Made by a program: the position numbers and the translations under genes. Positions 19,001-31,133 of a DNA stretch of 64,000 bases are shown one piece after another. Source of the DNA: Paracoccaceae bacterium. GTDB lineage: Bacteria; Pseudomonadota; Alphaproteobacteria; Rhodobacterales; Rhodobacteraceae. The notes under the pieces were generated by a model that saw nothing but the letters and a program-made list of their open reading frames with translations, ran no database searches and was not told the origin of the DNA. Where the stretch lies: positions 23,749 through 87,748 of the forward strand of contig SBGD01000015.1 in assembly GCA_006226775.1 (NCBI GenBank), given 5' to 3'. Positions within the stretch are counted from its first letter, which is position 1, and every line of letters starts with the position of its first letter.

Positions 19001-22000
19001 GATCCGCGACCTGATGGCGCGCGGCGTGGTGCCGACCCGGGTGGCGCATTTCTGGCTGGTCACCCGCGACGAGGGCCACCGCCCCGGCTCGTCCTTCTTC
19101 CACCGGGTGCAGGAGCATGGCTTCTACGCGCTGCTCTTCCTCGCCCAGGCGCTGGAAGAGGAAAGCCTGCCCAAGCCGCTGCATATCACCGCGATCACCA
19201 ATGGCGCCACCCGCGCCCGGGGCGATACCCTGCGCTGGCCCGAGAAGGCGTCTCTGGCCGGGCCGCTGCGCGCCATTCCGCGCGAATTGCCCGGCGTCAC
19301 CACCGCCTCGGTCGACGTGGAACTGGCGGAAAAGCGGGGCCGTCCGGTGATCTCCGACGACCTCGTCAATCAGCTTCTCGAAGACCTCGTCGCACCCCCC
19401 GCCATGTCCGAGGCCGCCCTGCGCGGCCCCCGCCGCTACGTGCGCAAGCCGCGCCCGCGTGCCCTTCCGGCGGCTGAGGCTGCAATGGTGCGCGAGGGCG
19501 GCAGCTACCTGATCACCGGCGGTTTCGGCGGCATCGGCCAGTGCATCGCGAAACGCCTGGTTGCCGAAGGCGCCGGCACGCTCATCCTCACCGCCCGTTC
19601 GCCGCTGCCCGAGCGCGACGACTGGGACCGGCACCTGAAAAGCCACGGCCCGCAGGACCCGGTGACCCGCCGCATCCAGGCGGTGCAGGCGCTCGAGGCC
19701 CAGGGCGCGCGCGTCGTGACCGAGGCCGCCGATGTCTGCAACCTGCAACAGATGCAGGAGATCGCCACCCGCCACGCCCCGATCCACGGCGTGATCCATG
19801 CGGCAGGGGTGATCGACGACGCACCCCTGCTGACCAAGACCCAGGTCGGCATCGAAGACGTGCTGACGCCCAAGATCCACGGCACCCAGGTGCTGGGCCA
19901 GGTCTTCCCCGATGGCGCGCTCGACTGGATGGTGCTGTTTTCCTCCAGTTCCACCGTCACCGCCCCCGCCGGCCAGGTCGATTACATCGCCGCCAACGAA
20001 TACCTCAATGCCTATGCCGAGGCCCGCCGCGGCGGCCGGACGCGGGTGCTGGCGCTCAACTGGGGCATCTGGGCCGAGGTCGGCATGGCCGCCGATGCGG
20101 TCGCCCGGCGCACCGGCGACCTGCCCGAGGCCCCGCGTGAGCCCGCCGGCTTGCCGCTGCTCGAGACCGCCACCTTCAGCGACAGCGGCGACCGGATGTT
20201 CGAGGCCTCCTGGCGGCCCGAAGACCTCTGGCCGCTGGACGAGCACCGGATGCGCGACGGCACGGCGCTTCTGCCCGGCACCGGCTATCTCGAGCTTGCC
20301 GCCGAGGCGATGCAGGCCCAGGGCGAGACCGGCGCCTGGGAGGTCCGCGACCTGACCTTCCTGCGCCCGCTGCAAACCCCCGACGGTGCCGCGACCGACA
20401 TCCGCGTCACCCTGCGCCGCAGCGATGCGGGCTACGCGATGGAGGTGCGCAGCGGTGTCGCCCATGAGGGGCGCACCGGCTGGCAGCTTCATGCCGAAGC
20501 CGAGCTTTCACTCGCAAAACTGGCGCCGCCGCCGAACATCGATCTCAAGGCCATCCGCGCCCGCTGCGAGGGCGGCGCCTACAGCGACATTCCGCTGCGC
20601 ACGGCGCAGGAGACCCACCTCGATTTCGGCCCCCGCTGGCGCGTGCTGCATGCCACCGCCCTGGGCAAGGGCGAAGGCATCGCCGACCTGGCCTTGCCGA
20701 AAGCGGCGGCCGAGGACGCGGCCCGGGGCATCCTGCTGCACCCGGCGCTGATGGACATTGCCACCGGCTGGGCGATGGAGCTGATCGCGGGCTACGATCC
20801 CGCCGCGCTCTGGGTGCCGATGTCCTACGACCGGGTGCGCGTCTTCGGCCCGCTGCCCGACCGTCTGGTCAGCTGGGTGCGCACCTCCGGCGACACCCGC
20901 CCGGGTCAGCCGGTGGCGCGTTTCGACATCACCCTGGCGGACCCCGAAGGCCGGGTCTGCGTGGTGATCGAGGGCTTCTCGATCAAGCGGCTCGACATGG
21001 AGGGCGGGCTGATGCGCGCGCCGCGCCCCGGCGCCGCCGAACTGCGCTTTGACCGGGCCGAGGACGCCCAGCCGCTCTCGCCCGCCGAGGAACGCCTGCA
21101 ACACAACCTGACCCAGGGCATCCGCCCCGAGGAGGGCGCCGAGGCCTTCCTGCGCGCGCTGGCCAGCGATGCCGCGCAGCTGGTGGTCTCCTCGCTCGAC
21201 CTGCCGGCGCTGATCGCCCAGGCCGCGGAAAGCGCTGCCGCCCAGGCCCCCGGCGCGCAATTCGACCGGCCCGATCTCGACACCGATTTCGTCGCCCCCG
21301 AGACGGATATCGAACGCACGCTGGCGGGCTTCTGGCAGGAGCTTCTGGGCCTGAGCCAGGTCGGCGTCGAGGACAATTTCTTCGATCTTGGCGGGCATTC
21401 GCTGATTGCCGTGCGGCTCTTTGCCATGATCAAGAAGACCTACCGCGCCGAATTCCCGATCTCGGTGCTCTTCGAGGCCCCCACCATCCGCGCCTGCGCC
21501 GGTCTGATCGAGGCGCGCGTCGGCCCGCAAGCCGAGGAGGGCCCGCAAGGGACCGAGGAGGCGCTGCGCCGCTATACCCATATCGTGCCGATGCACGAAG
21601 GCGAAGGCAGCGCGAAAACCCCCTTCTTCCTTGTCGCCGGCATGTTCGGCAATGTCCTCAACCTGCGCCATCTCGCCCACCTGATCGGCAGCGACCGCCC
21701 GTTCTACGGCCTCCAGGCCCGCGGCCTGTTCGGCGACGACACCCCGCACCGCGACATCACCGAGGCCGCGCGCGACTACCTCGCCGAACTGCGCGAGGTC
21801 CAGCCCCGGGGCCCCTACCTGCTGGGCGGCTTTTCCGGCGGCGGCATCACCGCCTACGAGATGGCCCATCAGCTCGAGGCCGCGGGCGAGGAGGTCGCAC
21901 TCGTGGTCATGCTCGACACGCCCCTGCCGGTGCGCCGCCCGCTCGAACCGAAGGACCGCCTGCTGATCCAATGGCAGGAATTGCGCCGCCAGGGCGCGCT

Positions 22001-22430
22001 CTATCCCTTCCGCTGGGCGGCCAACCGCATCCGCTGGGAAGTGGCCAGGCGCCGCGTGCCCGAACCCGGCCAGGCCCCCGAACACCAGTTCCACAATGCC
22101 GCCATCGAGGCCGCCTTCTACGAGGCCATCGCCCGCTACGAGGTGCGCCCCTGGTCCGGCAACCTGCACCTCTTCCGCCCGCCGCTGCGCGGCAAGTGGC
22201 AGGTCTGGGGCGGGCGGCTGGTGGATGCCGACCGCGCCTATGTGCTGCCCGACAACGACTGGTCGGGCTGGGCCTCCGGCCTGCAGGTGCAGGAGGTGCC
22301 GGGCGATCACGATTCCATGGTGCTTGAGCCCAATGTCCGCGTGCTCGCGGCGCGCATCCGCGCGGCGATCGTGGCGGCGGAAACCCCGGCCTCCACGACG
22401 CGGGACAGGCCGGCGAGGGCGGCGGAATGA
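16014..22430 (+). CDS. type I polyketide synthase, single module KS-AT-KR-DH-ACP-TE
   Basis: 2138 residues. KS (~12-440) has active-site C186 in TACSTS, H322 in ECHGTGT and H362 in NIGHLD. AT (~535-850) has S635 in GHSMGE. A KR structural subdomain (~900-1150) precedes KR (~1160-1350): TGGFGGIG and Y1324 in DYIAANEYL. DH (~1385-1660) follows, with H1411 in DEHRMRDG and D1581 in HPALMDIATG. ACP has S1796 in GGHSL and TE has S1941 in GFSGG. There is no enoylreductase or methyltransferase. All catalytic residues seem intact, so it should build, reduce and dehydrate an acyl chain, perhaps iteratively, and release it by TE. KR before DH is the reverse of the usual order. It is coupled by ATGA to the next gene and needs a phosphopantetheinyl transferase not found here. 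Confidence 0.95.
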   Translation: MSVIEPVAPVSETDIAIVGMAARLPGAATLDAFWDNLRHGRASIRRLSEEDLLAAGESPGLIRHRNYVPFAAPLDGFADFDAEFFGLSPKDAAIMDPQHRQFLECAWEAMESAGHTPEGAVGPVGVFAGCGMGSYFYFNICSNPDLVDGTGMFLLRHTGNDKDFMATRLSHILDLKGPSLNLQTACSTSLVATHYAAQSLINGECDMALAGGVTIELPHARGYLYKENEILSPDGACHAFDHRAQGTVFGSGVGVVVLRRLADALADGDNIWAVIKGSAVNNDGAAKAGYLAPSVEGQAAAIAEAQAMAGINADTVDYVECHGTGTYLGDPIEVAALTQAFEETTDETGFCRIGSVKTNIGHLDTAAGVASLIKAALALKHAEMPPSLGFETPNPAIDFDGSPFRVNDTLTPWARRKGPRRAGVNSLGVGGTNAHVVLEEAPERPASEDSDWPLHILTVTGRSKAAVEANARRLAAHLRAHPEQNLADVAFTLETGRRKFDHRRVLVAESHVQAAGLLESLDPRRVFAHSALDDTPEVVFLFPGGGAQYAGMARDLYETEPVFADWIDRGLEILQPKLDYDIRALWLPREEDRHRADERLTRPSVQLPLIMIVEYALAQLWMSWGVMPRALVGHSMGENTAACLAGVLSFEDCIGLVHLRGTLFDRVPAGGMLSVSLSAEALRTYLGEDLDLAAVNAPELSVASGPQAALDALQQRLEAEGIDCQRVAIDIAAHSRMLAPILEDFRAFLRGIELHAPRLPIISNRTGEPLTEAEATDPDYWTAHLRNTVHFADCISHLARDRTCVFLEVGPGKALSSLARLDPQVPANQTLASLRHPDDRIEDDAYFLSALGRLSALGVAIDWDQIWGEARRNRVVLPSYAFQHQTYFIEPGKAAETRAESFLTRSDEISGWASRIAWVPDLAGCEIDVERELALVSPETWLMFMDDAGLATAIAARLRDAGHTVIEVWPGDAFARASESSYLLAPERGREGYDLLIRDLMARGVVPTRVAHFWLVTRDEGHRPGSSFFHRVQEHGFYALLFLAQALEEESLPKPLHITAITNGATRARGDTLRWPEKASLAGPLRAIPRELPGVTTASVDVELAEKRGRPVISDDLVNQLLEDLVAPPAMSEAALRGPRRYVRKPRPRALPAAEAAMVREGGSYLITGGFGGIGQCIAKRLVAEGAGTLILTARSPLPERDDWDRHLKSHGPQDPVTRRIQAVQALEAQGARVVTEAADVCNLQQMQEIATRHAPIHGVIHAAGVIDDAPLLTKTQVGIEDVLTPKIHGTQVLGQVFPDGALDWMVLFSSSSTVTAPAGQVDYIAANEYLNAYAEARRGGRTRVLALNWGIWAEVGMAADAVARRTGDLPEAPREPAGLPLLETATFSDSGDRMFEASWRPEDLWPLDEHRMRDGTALLPGTGYLELAAEAMQAQGETGAWEVRDLTFLRPLQTPDGAATDIRVTLRRSDAGYAMEVRSGVAHEGRTGWQLHAEAELSLAKLAPPPNIDLKAIRARCEGGAYSDIPLRTAQETHLDFGPRWRVLHATALGKGEGIADLALPKAAAEDAARGILLHPALMDIATGWAMELIAGYDPAALWVPMSYDRVRVFGPLPDRLVSWVRTSGDTRPGQPVARFDITLADPEGRVCVVIEGFSIKRLDMEGGLMRAPRPGAAELRFDRAEDAQPLSPAEERLQHNLTQGIRPEEGAEAFLRALASDAAQLVVSSLDLPALIAQAAESAAAQAPGAQFDRPDLDTDFVAPETDIERTLAGFWQELLGLSQVGVEDNFFDLGGHSLIAVRLFAMIKKTYRAEFPISVLFEAPTIRACAGLIEARVGPQAEEGPQGTEEALRRYTHIVPMHEGEGSAKTPFFLVAGMFGNVLNLRHLAHLIGSDRPFYGLQARGLFGDDTPHRDITEAARDYLAELREVQPRGPYLLGGFSGGGITAYEMAHQLEAAGEEVALVVMLDTPLPVRRPLEPKDRLLIQWQELRRQGALYPFRWAANRIRWEVARRRVPEPGQAPEHQFHNAAIEAAFYEAIARYEVRPWSGNLHLFRPPLRGKWQVWGGRLVDADRAYVLPDNDWSGWASGLQVQEVPGDHDSMVLEPNVRVLAARIRAAIVAAETPASTTRDRPARAAE

Positions 22431-23430
22431 CCGTGACCCGCCCCCGGCTGCTTGTCGTCCTGCTGAACTACCGAACCGCGCAGATGTGCATGCGTGCCGC
22501 CGAGGCCGCCGTCACCGCCATGGCGGGTCTCGACGCCGAGATGGTGATCGTCGACAACGACAGCGGCGACGGCTCGTTCGAGGAATTGCTCGCATTCCGC
22601 GCGGCCCGCGGCTGGCCGCATGTGCGGGTGCTGGCCTCGGGGCGCAACGGCGGCTTCGGCGCCGGCAACAACTTCGGCATCCGCGCCGGGCGCGCCGACG
22701 GGCAGCGCGCCGATTACGTCTATATCCTCAACTCCGATGCCTTCCCGGACCCCGTGGCCATCCGCACCCTGCTCGACTGGTGCGAGGCGCATCCCGCGAC
22801 CGGCATCGCCGGCAGCTACATCCACGGCACCGAGGGCGAGGCGCATCTGACCGCCTTCCGCTTTCCCTCGATTGCCGGCGAATTCGAGCATTCCATGCGC
22901 TTCGGCCCGGTCTCGCGCCTGCTGGCGCACAAGCGGGTGCCGATGGACCTGCCGACCCGGCCCGCGCCGGTCGACTGGCTGGCCGGGGCCTCGATGATGC
23001 TGCGCAGCGAAATGCTCGACCGGATCGGGCTGTTCGACGAGACCTTCTTTCTCTACTTCGAGGAAACCGACCTCTGCCTGCGCGCCGCCCGCGACGGCTG
23101 GGACACCATCTATCACCCCGAAAGCCGGGTGGCGCATGTCGGCTCGGTCTCGACCGGGATGAAGGACTGGCGGCGCATCCCGCAGTACTGGCTCGACAGC
23201 CGGCTGCATTACTTCACCAAGAACCACGGCGCGCTTTATGCGGCGCTGGCCACGGCGGCGCATGTCACCGGCGGGGTGCTCTGGCGCATCCGCCGGGTGA
23301 TCCAGCGCAAGCCGCCCGCCGATCCGCCGCATTTCCTGCGCGACCTGCTCAGCCATGCGCTGCGCGCCGCTGTCCGTCCCGCACCGGACACGGCACCGCC
23401 CGTCCCGCATCAACCCGCAAAGAGGCTGCC

Positions 23431-23434
<4 letters not shown>
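22427..23434 (+). CDS. glycosyltransferase family 2, rhamnosyltransferase-like, between PKS and NRPS
   Basis: 335 residues. The GT-A core shows LVVLLNYRTAQMC, then VIVDNDSGDGSFEELLAF, GRNGGFGAGNNFGIR and the metal-binding YILNSDAFPDP (DXD-like SDA). FFLYFEETDLCLRA matches the ED-x-D/E region of WcaA/RfbN-like rhamnosyltransferases. The start overlaps the PKS stop, and the stop overlaps the NRPS start, by four bases each (ATGA), so the three proteins are made in step. This points to glycosylation of the PKS/NRPS product, or transfer of an acyl-sugar, rather than chance neighbourhood. Donor sugar unknown. Confidence 0.9.
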
Positions 23435-27993
<4,559 letters not shown>

Positions 27994-28185
27994 CCGGCGG
28001 GCAGAACACGAAGGCGTGACCCGGGGAGTCGGGGCAAAAGCCGGTGGCTTGGCCTAAAGTGCTGGATTGATTGTGAAAAAAGCTGTCAGGAAACGCATTG
28101 TTTCCGCCGAAATCGGGTTTGAAGGTGGCAAAAATGAGGCTTTTGAACTAAGTTTTTCCGGGGCATGAGAACTGGCGGGCTGCCC

Positions 28186-28221
28186 GGAAACGGGCCTGGA
28201 AACCGGCCCGGAAACGGACCG
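28186..28221. repeat. three tandem 12-bp units upstream of the Wzz gene
   Basis: GGAAACGGGCCT, GGAAACCGGCCC and GGAAACGGACCG follow each other without gaps in the 287-base interval between the NRPS gene and the Wzz-type gene. The same interval holds an A+T-richer patch at about 28060-28160, unusual here, that may contain the promoter. The units could bind a regulator of the chain-length gene or be neutral slippage products. Confidence 0.6.
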
Positions 28222-28280
28222 GGGCGGCAAGCGGCAAGACCGGATGAAACTGCCCTCGCGGGGGCGCGTGTTGGAGCGTA

Positions 28281-29594
28281 ATGATGAATCAGTTGGGATC
28301 GTTCAGCGACCTGAAATCCGTGCTGCGCCGCCGGCTGCCGCTGATCCTGATGGTGACGCTGATCGGCTGCGCGCTCTCGGTCTATTTCGCCCTGCAACAG
28401 CCCAAGGTCTACGAGGCCATCGCGGTGGTCCAGATCGAGGACGCCAAGATCATCGACACCCGCACCGGCCAGACCGACGCCGGGCATCGCCTGCAACTGA
28501 TCGAACAGCGGATCATGGCGCGCGACAACGTGATCGAGGTGATCGAGGACTACGAGCTCTATGCCGACCTCGACGAATCCATCGGCTTCAAGGTGGCGCT
28601 GTTCCGCCAGGCGACGACCATCACCCCGGTGATGGATTCGGCCCAGCCCTGGCTGACCAATGGCAGCCCGACCGGGCTGACCATCACCTTTGCCACCACC
28701 GATGCGCAAAAGGCCGCCGATGTCGCCAACGAGCTTCTGGCCCGCGTCGTCGACCAGGGCCGCTCGCGCCAGGAGGACGAAACCGCCCAGGCTCTGGCCT
28801 TCTTCACCGGCGAGGAAACCCGTCTGACCGGCGAGATCCTGGTGCTCGAGCAGCAACTGGCCGAGTTCAAGCAGACCAATGCCGAGAGCCTGCCCGCCAC
28901 CATCGTCGCCCAGCGCACCCGCCTCGACGCCCTGCGCCAGACCGAACTGGACATCGAGCGCGACATCATCCAGCTGGAAACCAACCCGCGCCGGACGCGC
29001 GAAGGCATCCTCGAGGCCCAGGTCGCGCAACTCGACCAGCAGCGCCGGCTGGTGCGCGAGCGGATTGCCGAGATCGAGGCCGCCCTTCTGGCCGCGCCGC
29101 AGGTCGAGCAGGAACTGAGCATCCTGACCCGCGAGCTTGACCAGCTGCGCGAGCAATTGCGCCAGGTCTCGACCCGCAAGGTCGAGGCAGAGACCAACCG
29201 CAGCCTGCAACAGCAGCAGCAGACCGAGCGTTTCGAGGTGCTCGAAACCGCGTTGGTGCCGGAATACCCGGTGTCGCGCAGCCGCAAGAAGACCGCGCTG
29301 ATGGGCGGCATCGCCAGCGTCATCTTCGGCGTGGGCTTTGCGCTGATGCTGGAAATGCTGAACCCCGCCATCCGCAACGCCGCCCAGCTCGAGCGGGCGC
29401 TGGGCATCCAGACCGTGGTGACCATCCCGGTGGTGACCACCCGGCGCGAACGGCGTTTCCGCAAGCTGCTGGTGTTCGGCTGGATGCTGGGGCTGGCAGG
29501 GCTGATCGCGGCGGTGTTCCGGCTGATCAACGACCGGTGGCCCAATCTCGTCCCTTTTGACCAGGGCGATGGCCAGTTTGCCCGGCCGCAATAA
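28281..29594 (+). CDS. Wzz-type polysaccharide chain-length determinant (co-polymerase without kinase)
   Basis: 437 residues. A first membrane segment lies at ~20-40 (LPLILMVTLIGCALSVYFAL) and a second at ~340-360 (GGIASVIFGVGFALMLEM). Between them is a periplasmic region that is mostly coiled coil (~150-325; EETRLTGEILVLEQQLAEF and many Glu/Gln heptads). The second membrane segment is preceded by the Pro-containing LVPEYPVSRSRKK typical of Wzc/GumC-like co-polymerases. No ATP-binding domain follows, so the kinase is separate (29619-31037, convergent). Another hydrophobic stretch occurs at ~395-415. GGAGCG at 28273 fits the ATG at 28284 slightly better than that at 28281. It sets polymer length and export. 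Confidence 0.87.
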   Translation: MMNQLGSFSDLKSVLRRRLPLILMVTLIGCALSVYFALQQPKVYEAIAVVQIEDAKIIDTRTGQTDAGHRLQLIEQRIMARDNVIEVIEDYELYADLDESIGFKVALFRQATTITPVMDSAQPWLTNGSPTGLTITFATTDAQKAADVANELLARVVDQGRSRQEDETAQALAFFTGEETRLTGEILVLEQQLAEFKQTNAESLPATIVAQRTRLDALRQTELDIERDIIQLETNPRRTREGILEAQVAQLDQQRRLVRERIAEIEAALLAAPQVEQELSILTRELDQLREQLRQVSTRKVEAETNRSLQQQQQTERFEVLETALVPEYPVSRSRKKTALMGGIASVIFGVGFALMLEMLNPAIRNAAQLERALGIQTVVTIPVVTTRRERRFRKLLVFGWMLGLAGLIAAVFRLINDRWPNLVPFDQGDGQFARPQ

Positions 29595-29618
29595 CCCCGT
29601 TCCCGGGCCGGGAGGGCG

Positions 29619-31037
29619 TCAGTAGCCGTAGTTCTGGCTGGTGTCGTCCTCCGACTTGTTGAGAACCACGCCCAGCAGCGGCGTGTCGGTGCCCAGCCGT
29701 CTTTCGACGTCGCGGACCTGTTGCGGCCTGGTCATGCCGCCGCCGACCACCAGGATGATGCCGTCATAAAGCGGCCGCGCGGCCAGCACGTCGTCATTGA
29801 CCAGCGCCGGCGGCATGTCGAGCAGCACGACATCCGGTTTCAGCGCCGCTTCCATCGCGTCGAGTGTCCTTGCCGTCATGCCGTCCTGCAGCAATTCGGC
29901 GGCAAATTCCTCGCGCCGGGTGTTGAAGCCGAAGGCCACGTTGTCGCCGATCTTGTGCGGGTTGCGGCCGGGACGGCGCAGGAAGTCCTCGGCGGGCATC
30001 TGGCCCGACAGGAAATCGGCGATCGCCGGGGAATTGGCGACATTCATCGTCTTCGCCAGCGCCGGATGCCGCATGTCGAGGTCCAGGACCACGGTGCGGC
30101 AATTGCCCTGTCGCGACAGCGACAGCGCAAGGTTGGCGGCCATGAAGGTCTTGCCGCAGCCCTCGGTGGGCGAGGTCACGGCGACGCGGCTCCAGCCATT
30201 GTCGCGCAGCGCCTTGAGCAGCTTGGTGCGCAACACGTCAAAGCTGGAATGCACCGGGTCTTCGCGCGTGGCGGTGACGATCCGGTTGCGCTCCAGCTTG
30301 CGGGCGTCGATGGGAAACTTGCGAATCCGGGTCCAGGGGTCCGGTGCTTCGACCTCGGGTTCCACCACTTCGGGGGTCGCAGGATTGGCCTGGGCCACAA
30401 CCGGTTCGGCCACGGGTGCAACCGGTTCAGGCTCCGCCGCGACAGGTTCGGGCGCGGGTGCGCTCGGTTCAGGCGCCGCCGCCACCGGCTCGACCACGCT
30501 CTCCACCGGATCGGGTTCGGCAGGCGGCAGGTCCGGCATGGCGAGAGGTTCCGGCGGCATCTCTACCGCCGCCGTCTCTTGCCTCTCTGCCGGTGCCACA
30601 TCCGCAACCGGCGCAGGCGCGTCGTCCTGCGGGGCGACCAATGGCGCGGGCGGCTCGGGCGCGGCCTCGACCGGATCGACCGGGCCGGGCCGGCGCACCC
30701 GTTTCACCCGGTAGGTGATCGGCCGGGTCGGGGTGACAGGGGGCGAAGGCTCCGGTTCCGGCGCGGGGGCCTCTGCCGCTTCCGGTGTCTCTGCCTTCGG
30801 GGCAGGCGTCTCGGGCGGTTTCGGCTCGGGTTCGGCGGTCACCGGATCGGCCTCGAGTTCCAGCAGCGCCGGGTCGATCTCGCGCGCGCGGCGGGCGGGC
30901 CGCTTCGGCGCGGGCTCAGTCGGCGCGACAGCAGGCTCGGACAGGCGAATCGGCCCGGACAGGGCCGGTTTCGGCTCCGGTCCTCCGGCATCGCGTGCCG
31001 CCCGCTTCTTTCGTGTCCAGCGTTTTTCCATGGTCAT
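29619..31037 (-). CDS. BY-kinase (CpsD/Wzc kinase-type) with long Pro/Ala/Glu-rich N-terminus
   Basis: 472 residues. About 230 N-terminal residues are low-complexity and rich in Pro, Ala and Glu (EPEPKPPETPAPKAETPEA and similar). The catalytic part begins near 265, with Walker A SPTEGCGKT (~289), Walker A' VVLDLDMRHP (~316) and Walker B VVLLDMPP (~403). The C-terminus, SQNYGY, is a short tyrosine tail rather than a long cluster. Such autokinases pair with Wzz-like membrane proteins to control polymerisation; the likely partner is encoded convergently 24 bases away. Starts at 31037 or 31031 are both possible. The disordered N-terminus is unusual for the family. Confidence 0.87.
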   Translation of the reverse strand: MTMEKRWTRKKRAARDAGGPEPKPALSGPIRLSEPAVAPTEPAPKRPARRAREIDPALLELEADPVTAEPEPKPPETPAPKAETPEAAEAPAPEPEPSPPVTPTRPITYRVKRVRRPGPVDPVEAAPEPPAPLVAPQDDAPAPVADVAPAERQETAAVEMPPEPLAMPDLPPAEPDPVESVVEPVAAAPEPSAPAPEPVAAEPEPVAPVAEPVVAQANPATPEVVEPEVEAPDPWTRIRKFPIDARKLERNRIVTATREDPVHSSFDVLRTKLLKALRDNGWSRVAVTSPTEGCGKTFMAANLALSLSRQGNCRTVVLDLDMRHPALAKTMNVANSPAIADFLSGQMPAEDFLRRPGRNPHKIGDNVAFGFNTRREEFAAELLQDGMTARTLDAMEAALKPDVVLLDMPPALVNDDVLAARPLYDGIILVVGGGMTRPQQVRDVERRLGTDTPLLGVVLNKSEDDTSQNYGY

Positions 31038-31133
31038 CTGCCCGTGCCGGGTTGTCCCGGTCCTGTTCGCACCTGCTTCCGCGCCAGAGGACACCAAAAA
31101 TCGGGCAGAATTGCGCCCATTCAGCGGTTCTCC

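Noticed and set aside
28186..28221. CRISPR-like array
   Set aside because: The 12-bp units are contiguous with no spacers and no cas genes are in the window.
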